A stretch of 64,000 nt of DNA from Linnemannia hyalina (taxonomy: Eukaryota; Mortierellomycota; Mortierellomycetes; Mortierellales; Mortierellaceae), in the NCBI GenBank assembly GCA_019671135.1, contig JAHRHY010000015.1, forward strand, positions 496,001-560,000, read 5' to 3'. The notes beneath the pieces were generated by a model. The model saw only the letters and a program-made list of their open reading frames with translations, was not told the DNA's origin and ran no database searches. The translations under genes were made by a program, and so were the position numbers. Positions 23,899-35,600 of this stretch are shown here, in pieces; the first letter of the stretch is position 1; every line of letters begins with the position of its first letter.

Positions 23899-25385
23899 AT
23901 GTTGACCAACCTCGGATACACCATCGACAAGCAGAGCGAGCGTATCGTCGCCCCCCTGCCCATGTCAGCCGTCTACAACAAGCCCCAGTTCGTTTCACAG
24001 TTTGTCTCGCTTCACAGGGACAGCACCCAACCGACACTTGTCACCCAACTCCTCACCACCGCCCTGCCCAACGTCTTTGCAGAGTATTGGATCCTCTATG
24101 ACGACAACAACCGCCCTATTGCCTGTGCGGGTGCCAACACAGTCATGTCCGACTCTTCAGTCGGCTATGTGGGCCTTTTTGAGGCCAGGAACGAGAAGGC
24201 AGGAACCATTGTTCTCAAGGCTGCGACCGAGTGGCTGAGACATGCTGGTGTGCGCCAGATCCTTGGACCTGTCAACTTGACCACCTGGCTTCAGTACCGC
24301 CTTCGTGTCGACACTGATGAGGCGCCCTCCATGTCCTTCGAGCCAAGTCACCCAGAGTTCTACCAGGCTTGCTTTGCACAGGTAAATGGATACCACCCTT
24401 TCTTTATGCTTGGATCGCCCTTAAGGCTCTCAAAAAATACAAATTGCATTAGTGTTAATTCTGATGTCTTACGTTGAACACAACAAACACTTAGGCTGGG
24501 TTCGTCAAGGCTGTCGACTACTACTCGACGTTCTTCCACATCGACAACATCATCGACGGATACACCAACTATACCCGCGGAGAGACCCTCGACAGCATCC
24601 ACCTCGGCATCCAATTCTGGAACACCCTCGACTTTGCATCCTCCCTCAGCCCCGAGCGACACCCCAACCTCACACCACAGGACAATGTCGCCAAACGCAT
24701 CTACGACCTCTCGATCGAACTTTTCCGAGGAAAGGAGCTCTTTGACGAGGGATTCACACGCCAAAATCATCGCCAGATCGTCCTCAACGATATGATCTCC
24801 CGTCCTCAAGTGGACAACTCCTCTCTCCTCGATCTTTCTTCATTCGTCGTTGACCCCCAGAACGGAGAGGATGTTGGATACATGGCATGCTGGGTCGAGG
24901 ACAATGATACCCTTGTTCTCAAGACTGTTGGGTTTGTACCACGGGTCAGAAAATCCAAGGTGTTTGCCTTTGCGCTGGTGGAGACGATGAAGCGTGCACG
25001 CGATGTCTGGGGATGCACCAAGGTCGCCTGTGCCCTCATGAACGAGAACTCGGCAGCGATCTCTGAACGCGTCGGAGGAAAGAGTGTTCGTCATGTCTAC
25101 CGCCTCTACATTCACCGCCCCGCACCACCAGTTATGCACTCTGAACAGAGTCAACAACATCAACAAGCACAAGCTGCCGAGACGCATACTCTCCCCGAAG
25201 TATCACTCAAGTCTACAGAGAGCAGTAGCAGCAACAGTACCACACATCCTGCATCGACATCATCACCACTCAATGCTGAGTCCCTGCGGAAAGAACAGGA
25301 TATACGCCTACAGATGTACTGGAACCAGCAACGCCAAAAGATGCTTGCCCTTCGCTCTCGTGGCCGTGCCATGGCCCGCCTCTAA
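23899..25385 (+). CDS. GNAT-superfamily (acyl-CoA N-acyltransferase-like) protein
   Basis: Two exons (23899-24381, 24495-25385) encode 457 aa. The N-terminal half contains VGYVGLFEARNEKAGTIVLK and ATEWLRHAGVRQILGPVNL, which resemble a group of bacterial GNAT-like proteins (YghO type), where GP-x-N-x-S/T follows a helix that packs on acyl-CoA. The C-terminal half has VGFVPRVRKSKVFAFALVE and NENSAAISERVGGKSVRHVYRLYI, also typical of a GNAT fold end, so a tandem or long GNAT is likely. The last 80 residues are Gln/Ser-rich, then a basic RQKMLALRSRGRAMARL tail. The substrate is unknown. The leader is CT-rich and AATAAA lies near 25526. Confidence 0.65.
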
Positions 25386-25695
25386 TGACACAGGCAAACA
25401 GGACCGACACTATCTCTTCCCTCACCTGTATTTATGTTTAATGAATGATACCTCAACACACTTGGGCTTTGTAGACTCACAACACGTAGGCTAGTCCAAA
25501 CGACATGAACAAACCAAACACAGTCAATAAAAACAAACAAAACCGCATCTTTTTCTCCTCTCACAAGAACAACAACAAAAACAAAAGAGGCAATGGGGGT
25601 AGAGGTGGCTTGTGCGGTTGCAGCTTGTAGTCATGAGAGGGGAGAAGGAGCACGGACTTTGTCACATTTTCATGACAAAGATTATTTCGAAAGCC

Positions 25696-25723
25696 AAAAA
25701 AAAAAAAAAAAAAAAAAAAAAAA
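25696..25723. repeat. 28-nt poly(A) tract
   Basis: Uninterrupted A28 on the plus strand, about 310 bp downstream of the GNAT gene stop. It could be a slippage-prone tract or the tail of an old retro-inserted sequence; no flanking element body or target-site duplication was recognised. Confidence 0.9.
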
Positions 25724-25760
25724 GATGAGCCAGAATGTTTTGTTTGTTGTGGACTCGCAT

Positions 25761-25794
25761 GGAATGTCACACGCTGGAAGGAATGTCACACGCT
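25761..25794. repeat. 15-bp direct repeat, period 19
   Basis: Two identical copies of GGAATGTCACACGCT (25761-25775 and 25780-25794), followed by a further partial GGAATG at about 25799. Confidence 0.85.
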
Positions 25795-25905
25795 AGCAGG
25801 AATGCAAGGAAGGACTATGTTCTCAAAGAAGGGATCGAGCCGAACAACAACAATTACTAGGCCTTTGTTTGTTATTGTTGTTGTGCCGAGAACGATACGC
25901 ATATT

Positions 25906-25923
25906 GCTTGTTGTTGTTGCTGC

Positions 25924-26001
<78 letters not shown>

Positions 26002-26036
26002 CGTTGTTGTCGTTGTTGTTGTTGCTGTTGTTGTTT
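25906..26036. repeat. TTG/CAA trinucleotide array (about 130 bp)
   Basis: About 40 TTG units, with TGC and TCG interruptions at both ends. Read on the minus strand it is a CAA array encoding polyglutamine within a reading frame spanning 26243-25872. That frame has no recognisable domain outside the repeat, so a coding role is doubtful. Confidence 0.95.
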
Positions 26037-29000
26037 TTCGGGTCCCAGAACTTTCTTTTTTTTTCTTTCTTCCTTTGTCATCAAGAACCTCCTCAACCCA
26101 TTGGAATGTTGTTTATTGACCCATGTCAATTGTTCTTTGAACACTTTTTGCTGTCCTTTTGTTGACGATTGACGAGAGAGAAAATGAGGGTGAACAGTGC
26201 GTTGGTGCGTGGAAGGTTTATTGTTTTTTGTAGTTTGTTCCATGAAGGAGGTGCTTTTGTTTATTTGTTTGTTTCTCTCGGCAGAGACAAGTGCGGTGCT
26301 TTTGTTTTACAAAGGCTGTCGTCGTTCCTCTTGTTCCCAGAAAGCTCTTTCTTCTATCACCTGACATGATATCACATGATGAATACCCGCAATCTGGGCT
26401 AACGGTGTGCATCGGGGCATCGGTGCATCGGTTCTTCCCCTTTGCCGTCTTGTCTTTGCGTTTGTGTGTATCTGTAAGGGTGTATCACCGTGTGTGTATG
26501 CAGACACGCTAGGAACGTCAAGCTGGGAACGTCAAGTTGTATGTTCGTGCCTAAAAATCATCTGTGAGACCGGAGAAGGCACAACCGAATCTCCCCCCTC
26601 TCTCTGATCTCGTCATCCCCGTACTTAATCACTAAGTGAGACATCGGTTTGAGTTGTCGGCGACGGAGAAGCTATTTAGTTTCAGGCCTCTGGTTTGATT
26701 CATATGCCTGGAAAAAAAATAGCTTTCTGATCCCCGACCCGATCATCCTTCGCTCTCTCACTTCTCTTGTCCTTTTACAACTGGATAGCAAGAGGAAAAG
26801 ACGGACAAGAATGTTCCCATCAGGTACTGGGTACGTACCGGTACATGTATCTGCGTCATGAACGATCGAGGCGGACAAACGTTTGTCTTTCACAAGACCG
26901 ACGATGGCTGTCTTCGAGGCAGTTTGCGGAGTCTGCTTGGCGGATCCGGCTGTCTAAACACCCTATCTATTTGACCCTGGGTCACTGTACCATTCCTGCC
27001 TTGTCTTTAGTATGTATGCCGCAGAAACATATGTAACAAAGGCCCTCTCTCTTTCGTCGTGAAAAGGTCATCATCACAAGCCAATGAAGTGAAGCCCGAA
27101 AGTCTGGATCGGTGAAGAATGCGGCAGGGTTCTTGCTGTAGCTGACCTTGGATTCAAGGTCGTTGAACCTTTAGTTAACATCGGACTTGGGACTTTTTGT
27201 CGTCACCTGTGTTGTCCAAAGTCGTGGTGACCCCTCTTCGCTTCTTTAACGTCCCAAAAACAAAAACAAAAAAACTTATTGCTACGCCTTGTCTCTCGTT
27301 TTTGTTTCTCAATCTACCTCGTTAGCTCATTTGTTTTTCCTGTGAGCGGTGAGGTATGTTGTGCTTTTGGGCGTGGTATTTTGCCACGATTAAAAAGTCT
27401 AGAACGAAATGAAGGTCCTTTTGTTCTTTCCGTCAAGTGTTAGTGTGTTGGTGGTGCTTATCTCATTTTGTCACCAAGGGCTCCTTTTGCTAATTCCTTC
27501 CCTTCGTTGTTCTTCCTTCTGCCACACAGCGTGATAAATGAAAGAGAAAACAAGCACGGGAACAAAACACAAAATTAAAAAAATAGACTTGCCAGCCGAG
27601 GAGTGGGTACGTCTTGGGAACTACATGTGCATGAAAAACAAGGAGCACGCAAATGCAAAAATGAAAAAATGTAGATATAAAAAAAAAGAGCGCAGTCCTT
27701 CATGGGTTCATTTTTTCCGTGGATGGGTCGTCGAGCATGGACAGTAGCCATTGGTGTTTCTTTTTACCATGCACAAGGTAGCGGTATCGTATCGGGAACC
27801 GACACATCCATTTCGCAACGAACGCTCTGTTGCATGCATCTTGAAAGAGGATTCATTGCATTGTAGATGCACTTCGATCTCGATCGGTTAATTTTTGTAT
27901 TTTTCTTTCTCAGCCAGAATATGTCATGACAGGGAGAGAAAGCGCATTCGTTCTTTGTATCGGGCGCATATCCTCTTATGGGACTTGCATATGCAAATGG
28001 GTAATATATGAAGAAAAAAGTAGCAAAGGAGAGAGCGAGGAAGGATGACGAGAGAAGAGGCGGTGATAGACCTGTGTAATTTCGCAAGGGTACCTTTGCG
28101 GTGGCACCATCTCTCCTACAGAAACATGTGTTCCCTTAGCATGTTTAGATCAGGTCCAAAGGAATAACAAACAAAATGGATGCGCACAAATAACGGTCAT
28201 CTCATAATACCAAAAATGCGTTCAAGGGGCTAAGGAAGAACGAGGAAGGGGAAAAAAGGAAACATCTACGCAGTTGGACAAAGCCATCCAAGTTCGTGGT
28301 AGGAGGCCAAAGGGCGAAATGGTAAAGGTGGTTGGTGCTTCTTTGCTTCTCTTTCTTTACACTCCAAAGCAGAAAATTGCCGATGTTCTACATAATCTAA
28401 GCCCTCAACTGCATTATTCCCTTTTTGCCCTCACTGAGTAGTGGAGAGTTTGCGAGATCGAGTGCGCGGGCTGAATTAACAAATGCAAGGTTAAGAACCA
28501 AAGCACTGCCCTTTTTCTTTATTACGTCCTCCCTTCGCCTTTGCCCCACTAGTCCACGGATAGATCGTGTGCGGGTGAATGCTTCTTTCCCTTCGTAATT
28601 TGTCTTGGCCTAAGTTTGTCAGACGAGGGGCAGAGATGTGATTGTTTGATGTTGTTGTTGACTTCGTTGCTTCGATTTCAGGGGTAAATGCTTTTCGGCG
28701 CAGCCAAACGCGTGTTCTTCATGCTTGGGGGATACAATTCGCATCCTTGGTTGTTCGTAAATAGAGATCTCTCGACTTTTCTTTATTTCATCTCGTCGGG
28801 GACTTATGCGAAACAGCCATTTCTCGAACTTTTTTTTCATGGGGCTGTTGAGGGATGGTCATGGAACAACGGAAAGTGAACGCGCCGTCAATTTTGATAT
28901 TAGGCATACGTGTCTCCCTTTGTTTTTCCTTGGATTGGATGACATGGATATATGGTCTATGGTTGAGCAGTAAAGCCATAGACTGGCAGCAAAATCTTGC

Positions 29001-29109
29001 AAGGCACGATAATGATGAGGATGAACAGATACACCGCGCAGTCAGGCCAAGCCAAGACACCACGCCAAAAGCCAAGCTAAGGTCAAAGGCAAATGGCAAA
29101 GGAAGAGGC

Positions 29110-29161
29110 AAAGGGTAAAGCTAAAGGCATGAGGCAAAGGGCAAAGCCAAAGGCATGAGGC
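29110..29161. repeat. 26-bp tandem repeat, two copies
   Basis: Two adjacent 26-bp units beginning AAAGGG and ending AAAGGCATGAGGC, with two mismatches (29110-29135, 29136-29161). They are preceded by degenerate AAAGGCAAA-type motifs from about 29070. Purine-rich, non-coding. Confidence 0.75.
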
Positions 29162-32100
29162 GTTTTGCGTCATGCAGTTTCGCGCAGTTCAGTCGGAGGT
29201 TGGTGATGGGTTATAATCATGCCGCGAATGATGCTCCGTTTTCGTTTATGTTTTTGTCAGATGCTTCTTGTAAAGTCGTGGAGTACTCTCCTCGACTATA
29301 AGGCGAATGAGAAGCAGCAAAAGAATGCTTATCGTATGAACATTTATTCTGTATACTTCGTTTCTTCAACTATTGAAGGCATTGAAGCTGGACATAAGTT
29401 ATTGTCTAGCCATGATAGAAGAGTACCTTCGTCTTGGGTGTAATGCAAGATAATAATAGAGGAAGCGCAGACGGAGCCTCCCCTCCTAACCATTGCGTCA
29501 CTTCCGAGCTGAGAACCCATTAGTAACAAATGGTCCACCTCTTTGGACTCTGTTCCTTTGTTGAAAGAGGCTAGCTTTTGGTGAACAAGAGCAAAGGCTG
29601 AGTTCTAGACAACTTACGTGAACAAAGTACCACTAACCCGCGAAATAGGAGCCTTGGGCGATGCACTTTCTGAGCAAATGGGCAAACAATATCCCTTCAA
29701 GTAAGTTTAAGAAACATTTCGCCCTTTCAGATCTTTTGTTTGTTCTTCGGTTCACGCGTGCTTGCAAAATATTCCTTCGCTCGTGTTCTCGTGTTTAGTC
29801 CGTGTGGTGTTTGTTTTCTTGGAGTAAACTCGAAGCAATAAAAACATTCGTTGACACGATGCGACGAAAATACGTATGAAAGATCCAGAAGTCGATATAA
29901 AGAACAAACAACATCTAAACATGCTGTTGCAAGATACCTCTCGCGGAGTTTTTTTTTATTGTTGTTGCTTGTTTTTTGGGACTTCTGAGTGTTTGTTGGC
30001 GAGATGTTGTTTTTCTATCAGATACGATGACAGGGGTTTCGTTATATTGTTCTTTGTTGATTGATGGTCGATGAGAGCTATCCATTACGAACCAAGGTAC
30101 ATTGGCCTGTTCGGACGCCACATTCGCTGTTGTTTTTTGTTTCGCCAAAGGGAAGGAAGGAAGGGAGTTGATTGGTGATGGTGGCCCGCGGTTCAACGAA
30201 TACTTGCTCCATTCTTGGTTTTTTTTCTTTTGTTTCGGCAAGCTCATTATCAAGGAAAGAAATAGTACATGAAATCTGAGTACAAATGCTGTTGCAATCA
30301 ACCAAAAGTGCATGCATGCATTTTATGTAGTCTTGATCAAAGAATACAATAATAACCAACTTAATGAAAACAGCCAGTTCTTCCTTTAAACCAAGAAGTC
30401 AAAGGCAATTGTTCTGTTATTGAGTATGGAGCAGATGTACGCTTGTGTGTGTTAACGGGTTCAACAAGCTTGCACCTTTTGAAAAGATCAACAGAGAGAA
30501 AAAAAAACAACAAACAACAAACAGGCAGACTGGATGTGTTGTTTGTGGAAAGGAGAGAATTGGCGGTGAGAGAGCGCACAAGCGAGGGGCAGGACTTTTT
30601 ACAACACAAATGCTCTCTTCATAGGACACTAGTAAAGAAGGCTTTCTATTTTTGTTGGTCGTCTCATTGCGCGTTCGAACGCGGGCGAGACGTAAGGCGG
30701 GAATGGAAAAGAGAAAACAAAGCAAGCTGCAAGCAAGAAAAAATATTGGAGTGACAGTTCTGGGCGCGCGATGCTGGCGCAAATACCCAAACAGATAGAG
30801 AGTCAACATAATATATTTTCCACTTGCCATTTCTTCCGCTCCTCCTTCTTTCTCACTCTCCCTAACGCTCCCTTCTCGGTCGAGAGAGAAGAATGAAGTT
30901 TTTTTTCACAATCCAGCGAGCGTGAGAGAATGAGCAGAAGGCAAGCTTTGGTGCCGCAAACTGTCCACTTCTCATCGATATTGGGTTCGTGTATCCACAG
31001 ATGCCTGCAGGCTATTGGTGCAAGGTTGGCAAGTGTCTGCTTGCACTTTGTATTCTTTTTTTTTTTCATTCGACTTGCATGTACAAGAGCACCACCAGCA
31101 ATAGTTGACCGGTATTCGTTAAATGTCAGCTATTATCCGGTGTGCTTTTGTTCTCTCAGTTTCCCATACAACTTCTTGTCCGAGTCTTTTTATCTGTAGC
31201 CATGAACTAAAAACAACAAGAAGGACAATATAAAATGGCACTATCCTTCATGTAAAGAATAACACTAAGCCTACACCTTGGGAAACAACACCGACATGAT
31301 CAACAAAGAAACCGACACAAAAATGTGCCATTCTTTTATCCGCCTCTTGTGTGCTTCACTCTTTCTCTCTCCCCTCCTTGCCACGATTTTGGCGTGTGGA
31401 GGACACATTTTTTCTCCTTCATGCAAAGGAAATGTAACCGACATGGGGAATGAGCTAAAATATAACGATACTGGCAGGGAACGGGACGACAATGATGTGG
31501 AGCACACCAGCGAAAGGAACATGGTTTTTTTTCGTGTTCGTGTTCTTCTGGCTATTCGATTTGTCTGGACAAACGCCTTCCTTTCGCCTTCTTCTCCACC
31601 CTTTTCCCTTGTGATTTTCTTGCGACAGAAAAATGTAAGAAGAAAAATTGCTCACCTTGCATGACGGAGAACCGTCCTGGTAGGGTGATTTTCTACATTC
31701 CTGTCCTGTCTATCCCGGTAGCAAATTCATTTTTCGGTCGGACCCACACAAACCTCCAACCTTATCGAGAAAAAAAAACGTTTGTGTTGCTGCTCACCAG
31801 CTTATGGCTCTTTCTAATAGCCAACAACGTCGCTGTGGCATGTGTGTCTGTGTTTTGTCTATCTCTCACATTAGAGTAACAGCACACCAAGAATAAAGGT
31901 CTGTTTTCCTCCCGCCATGGCCATCAACACACCTTGATAAGAAATGAGTTCACACCATCTGGGGAATGAAGGTTTACCTACAGGGTTGAAGCCCGGATTC
32001 TCTATCTTGCTCTATTTTCAGTCTGTGAAACTAGCTTGTTGTGGCACGTGTGTCAAAGCAGCCAACAGCTTGTTTTCCCGCCGTCGAAAATGAAGGATAT

Positions 32101-32681
32101 GCGTCCAAAGAGAGAAGAGACAGACAGGCAAAGAAGAGAAGCAGAAAGTGAGCCCAACTGACATACACACATATGACATTTTCCATCTTGTTCAAGTCCG
32201 CTGAAAAATTGAAAGGGAGCTTGAGAATAAAATAAGGTAATCCCCCATAATGAAAATATTTTGTTACGTTAACTACGATTGCGTTTACGTTAATATGAGC
32301 TTCATTTTTGAGCCTGAACGAATGAAAACACAAATGCAATTATGTTTATTAAGTTTATCTTTTGACTTTGCACTTTGCACCCGGATGCACCTTGGCCATT
32401 TCTAAGCCTGTCCCAAGCCTGTTCCACCAGGGAAGAGAGAATGAACGTCAATCGTGGGCAAGTTGCAAAGAAAGACAGTCCTCCCTCACACTTGCTTGTG
32501 CTCCCAGCATCCATTTAATGGTCTCTTGTCATTTCTTTCTTCTCCTTCTTCTCCTCCCATCTCTCAACACCCTTTGTTCGCATTCTCTACTAAAAGCTCA
32601 CTCTCCTCCCCTACATCTACCCCCATCGTCTTCCTTAATAATATCAAATAATACCAAGAAGCAACTTTGTACACAACCATC

Positions 32682-35600
32682 ATGAGTCCCTCCGTCAATG
32701 AGGTAAAATTGCGTCCATCTCTGATCTCTTGTGGAACAATAGCACCCCCCTGTCAGCAATGGTCCTTGGGCACCTGTCATCATCATCATCATCCTCACCA
32801 ACGCCACCAAATTATTACGAGAACTAACAAAAGCATCCATACCATGCCCTGCCACCAACACAGATCACCCCCGCATCCGCATCAGGCCCAGCAGCTGCCG
32901 CAAAAACAATCGCCATCTCACAACTTCACGACTTTCTCTCAGGAGGATTCCCAGATATCTTTCGATGGACCCTTCATCGCCCACCGACCACAGAAGAGCT
33001 GAACGGAAACCTCTGCAGTCTCTTCAACGCCATGTTTGTCCACTTCCGCAACACCCTGCCCGCCAATGAACCCTCCCCCGAGTGCTTCATTTTCACAGAA
33101 CCCGGCAAGCCCGCAGTGACATTTGACGACCTCTGTAGTCGGATCAGTCATTTCACTCAGGTCTTGACCCAGGAGGGGTCCTTCAAGTCTAAGGGTAGCA
33201 AACCCCTTGCTCAAGGAGACAAGGTCTTGATTTTGTCGTCCTTGGGAGTTGATTTCTTTGTGGGATCTATTGCCTGTCTGGCGTTGGGTGCTACGTTGAT
33301 CCTGTTGGACCCCTTCATGGAGAGGGCAAAGATGAGTGTCTGTATTGAGTCTGTCCTGCCTATCAGCCATATCGTCACCAACATGAAGCTGACGGCGTTC
33401 AAGAAGTGGATCCTCTCGAGAGCTGTACCTGCTCTCAAGAAGATCCCCAATGTTGTCGAGATCCCAGTCAACGTCGAGTATGTTCTCCCTTCTTTCACTT
33501 GCTCTCCTTTTATTTCCATTTTTCTTTGAATGTGATGACCGTGCATGTGCTAACAAACTCTGGTTAAATTCCTTGAATTCATTAGTAAAAAGATTTTGGC
33601 TTCGGTGCCCAAGACCATCCCAGTGACATCCGTCCCCGGAGACACCACCGCCCTCCTCTCCTTCACCACAGGATCGACCGGCAACCCAAAGCCCATCCGT
33701 CGCTCTCACGATTACCTCCGCGCCCAGACCATTGCCGTCTTCTGTCAAAACGAAATCAAGGCCTCTTCCGCAGAGTCCGACGCTGCACCATCAACAGCAA
33801 CAACACCTGCACCAGTCTCCTCGCACAAGCCCGTAAAGGCGGTGACCAACCTGCCCGTCTTTATCTTTGGCCAGATCATGCTCGGATACACCACCCTCAT
33901 CCCCGACAACTTTAACCCTGCCGGTGTCAACCCTGCCCCTCTCCTCCAGGCCATGGTCCGTCACAACGTCCAGGTCGCCTTCGGTTCGCCTGCATTCTTC
34001 CTCCGTCTCTTGCAGCACCTTGAAGCCACCAGCGGCGTCGACCAGTACGGCAAGTTTATCAACCCTCTCCCCGTCCGTGTGCTCTGCCTGGGTGGAGCTC
34101 CTGTTTTCTCGTCAGAGCTCGATATCATGCGCAGGGGTGTCCGTGGCGCTGCCTTCATCTTTTACGGTGCCAGCGAGGCTGAGCCCATCTCCAAGATCCG
34201 TGTCGAGGAGCGCATTCTCCTCGAGGCTAACCCTACCTCCGCTCCCAAGGTCAAGGGGTCCAACAAGATCACACAGCTCGATGTCCCGTCAGAGTCGGAA
34301 TCTGAGTTTGAAGGAGGAAACGTCCATGCCCTTTGTGTCGGTCATGTCAACCTGGACGGTGGATTTGCTCACACCGCTATTGTGCCATTGGAAGGTGAGG
34401 AGGTCAAAGGACAGCAGTTCCTGGAGCTTGGTCACATTGGCGAGATCGTCGTCTCGGGTCCCCATGTTCACATCACTACTACCTCCGATGACGATCGTAT
34501 TATCCACGAACTCCCCTCAGAGAAAAACGGCAACAAGGACAGGATCTGGCTTCGCACCGGCGACTGTGGATACTTGGACTCTGCTCACCGTTTGTGGTTG
34601 GTCGGTCGTGCTTCGTGGGTTGTTAGAGAAGATGCAGAGGAGGGTGTCGAGGGCAGTTTGAACTCTCTTCGCTACTGGCCCATTGCCATTGAGCGTTCTG
34701 TTCTCGAGACCTTTGGTGCCTCCCACGGTGTCACCTACGTCGTATTTATGCCATCCGGCGCTGCCAAGAAGCCCGCTCTCTTTCTTGAGGCACCCAACGG
34801 TCTTGCTCTTGCTGCCCACACCCTTATCCTCGAGCATCTCCAGGAGACCTTTGATGTTCCTGTCGATGAGCTTCACGTCTTCCGCAAGCTCCCTAGGGAC
34901 AAGCGCCATGCTTCCAAGATCAACACCATGGCTTTGAGTAAGATGATTAAGGACAAGAAGGCCTCGGACAAGGTAGTCATCCAGCGTGGCGACATCACCG
35001 GATCCGTGAACGACAGTCTCCGTCGTGGTATGACTTCGACCTCGCTCAAGTACTCTGCCAGCTCTCTTGACCTCAATGCCCGCAACGCCCTCGCCTATGC
35101 CGTCGCGCCTTCCTCTGTCCCTGTCGAGCAGCGTTTCAAGTTTTCGAACCCCGAGCAGAACCACTTCTTGTTTGCCTGGCACCCATCCCCCTTATTGGCC
35201 CAGTGCGGAGGTGGAAAGGCTAAGAACATGGCTACGCTCACCAACCTGGTCAGCAGAGTCCCTGGAGTCCGTGCCACTGTCCCTGCTTGGTTCTGTGTCT
35301 CGACTGAGGCTTTCAAGGCTTTCTTGGCTGAGAACCACCTGGACTCTCAAATTTCCCCCCATATCACTACCTCCGAGGGTTTGGACGCCTTCCATGCTGC
35401 ATTGACTACCAAGATTATGGCAGCTCCCTTGTCGCCCGCGATGACTCATGAGATCACTGCCTTGGTCGAGTTCCTCACCTCTACTTCGGCTTCTGCGTCC
35501 AACCCCAAGCCCTACTTTGCCGTTCGTTCGTCTGGTGCTGATGAGGACTCTGTCTCGCACTCCTTTGCCGGTCAATTCGATTCGTTCCTGTACCGCCAGT

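Larger units (their letters stand above)
25386..32681. other. 7.3-kb gene-poor region with simple repeats
   Basis: The longest stretch without a supportable gene. It starts with the 3' flank of the GNAT gene and ends with a CT-rich leader (32520-32650) for the fusion enzyme gene. Repeats inside it are listed separately. Reading frames are short and T- or K-rich; most lack an ATG and none shows a known domain or convincing exon pair. Alternating CT-rich (30820-30890) and purine-rich (28010-28070, 28215-28260) patches resemble leaders elsewhere in the window and could mark unrecognised or non-coding transcripts. No tRNA B-box pair, terminal repeat or transposase remnant was recognised. Confidence 0.5.

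Noticed and set aside
25872..26243. Polyglutamine frame on the minus strand
   Set aside because: More than a third is the translated CAA array and the remainder has no domain, leader or splice structure.
27764..28087. Secreted-protein-like frame on the minus strand with a hydrophobic N-terminus
   Set aside because: It begins at a TTG, not an ATG, and no upstream exon with ATG and a matching donor was found; the hydrophobic start is translated T-rich sequence.
31296..31664. Plus-strand frame with a signal-peptide-like MCHSFIRLLCASLFLSPLL segment
   Set aside because: No family, no CT-rich leader close to the ATG, and composition does not match known genes of the window; too weak to list.
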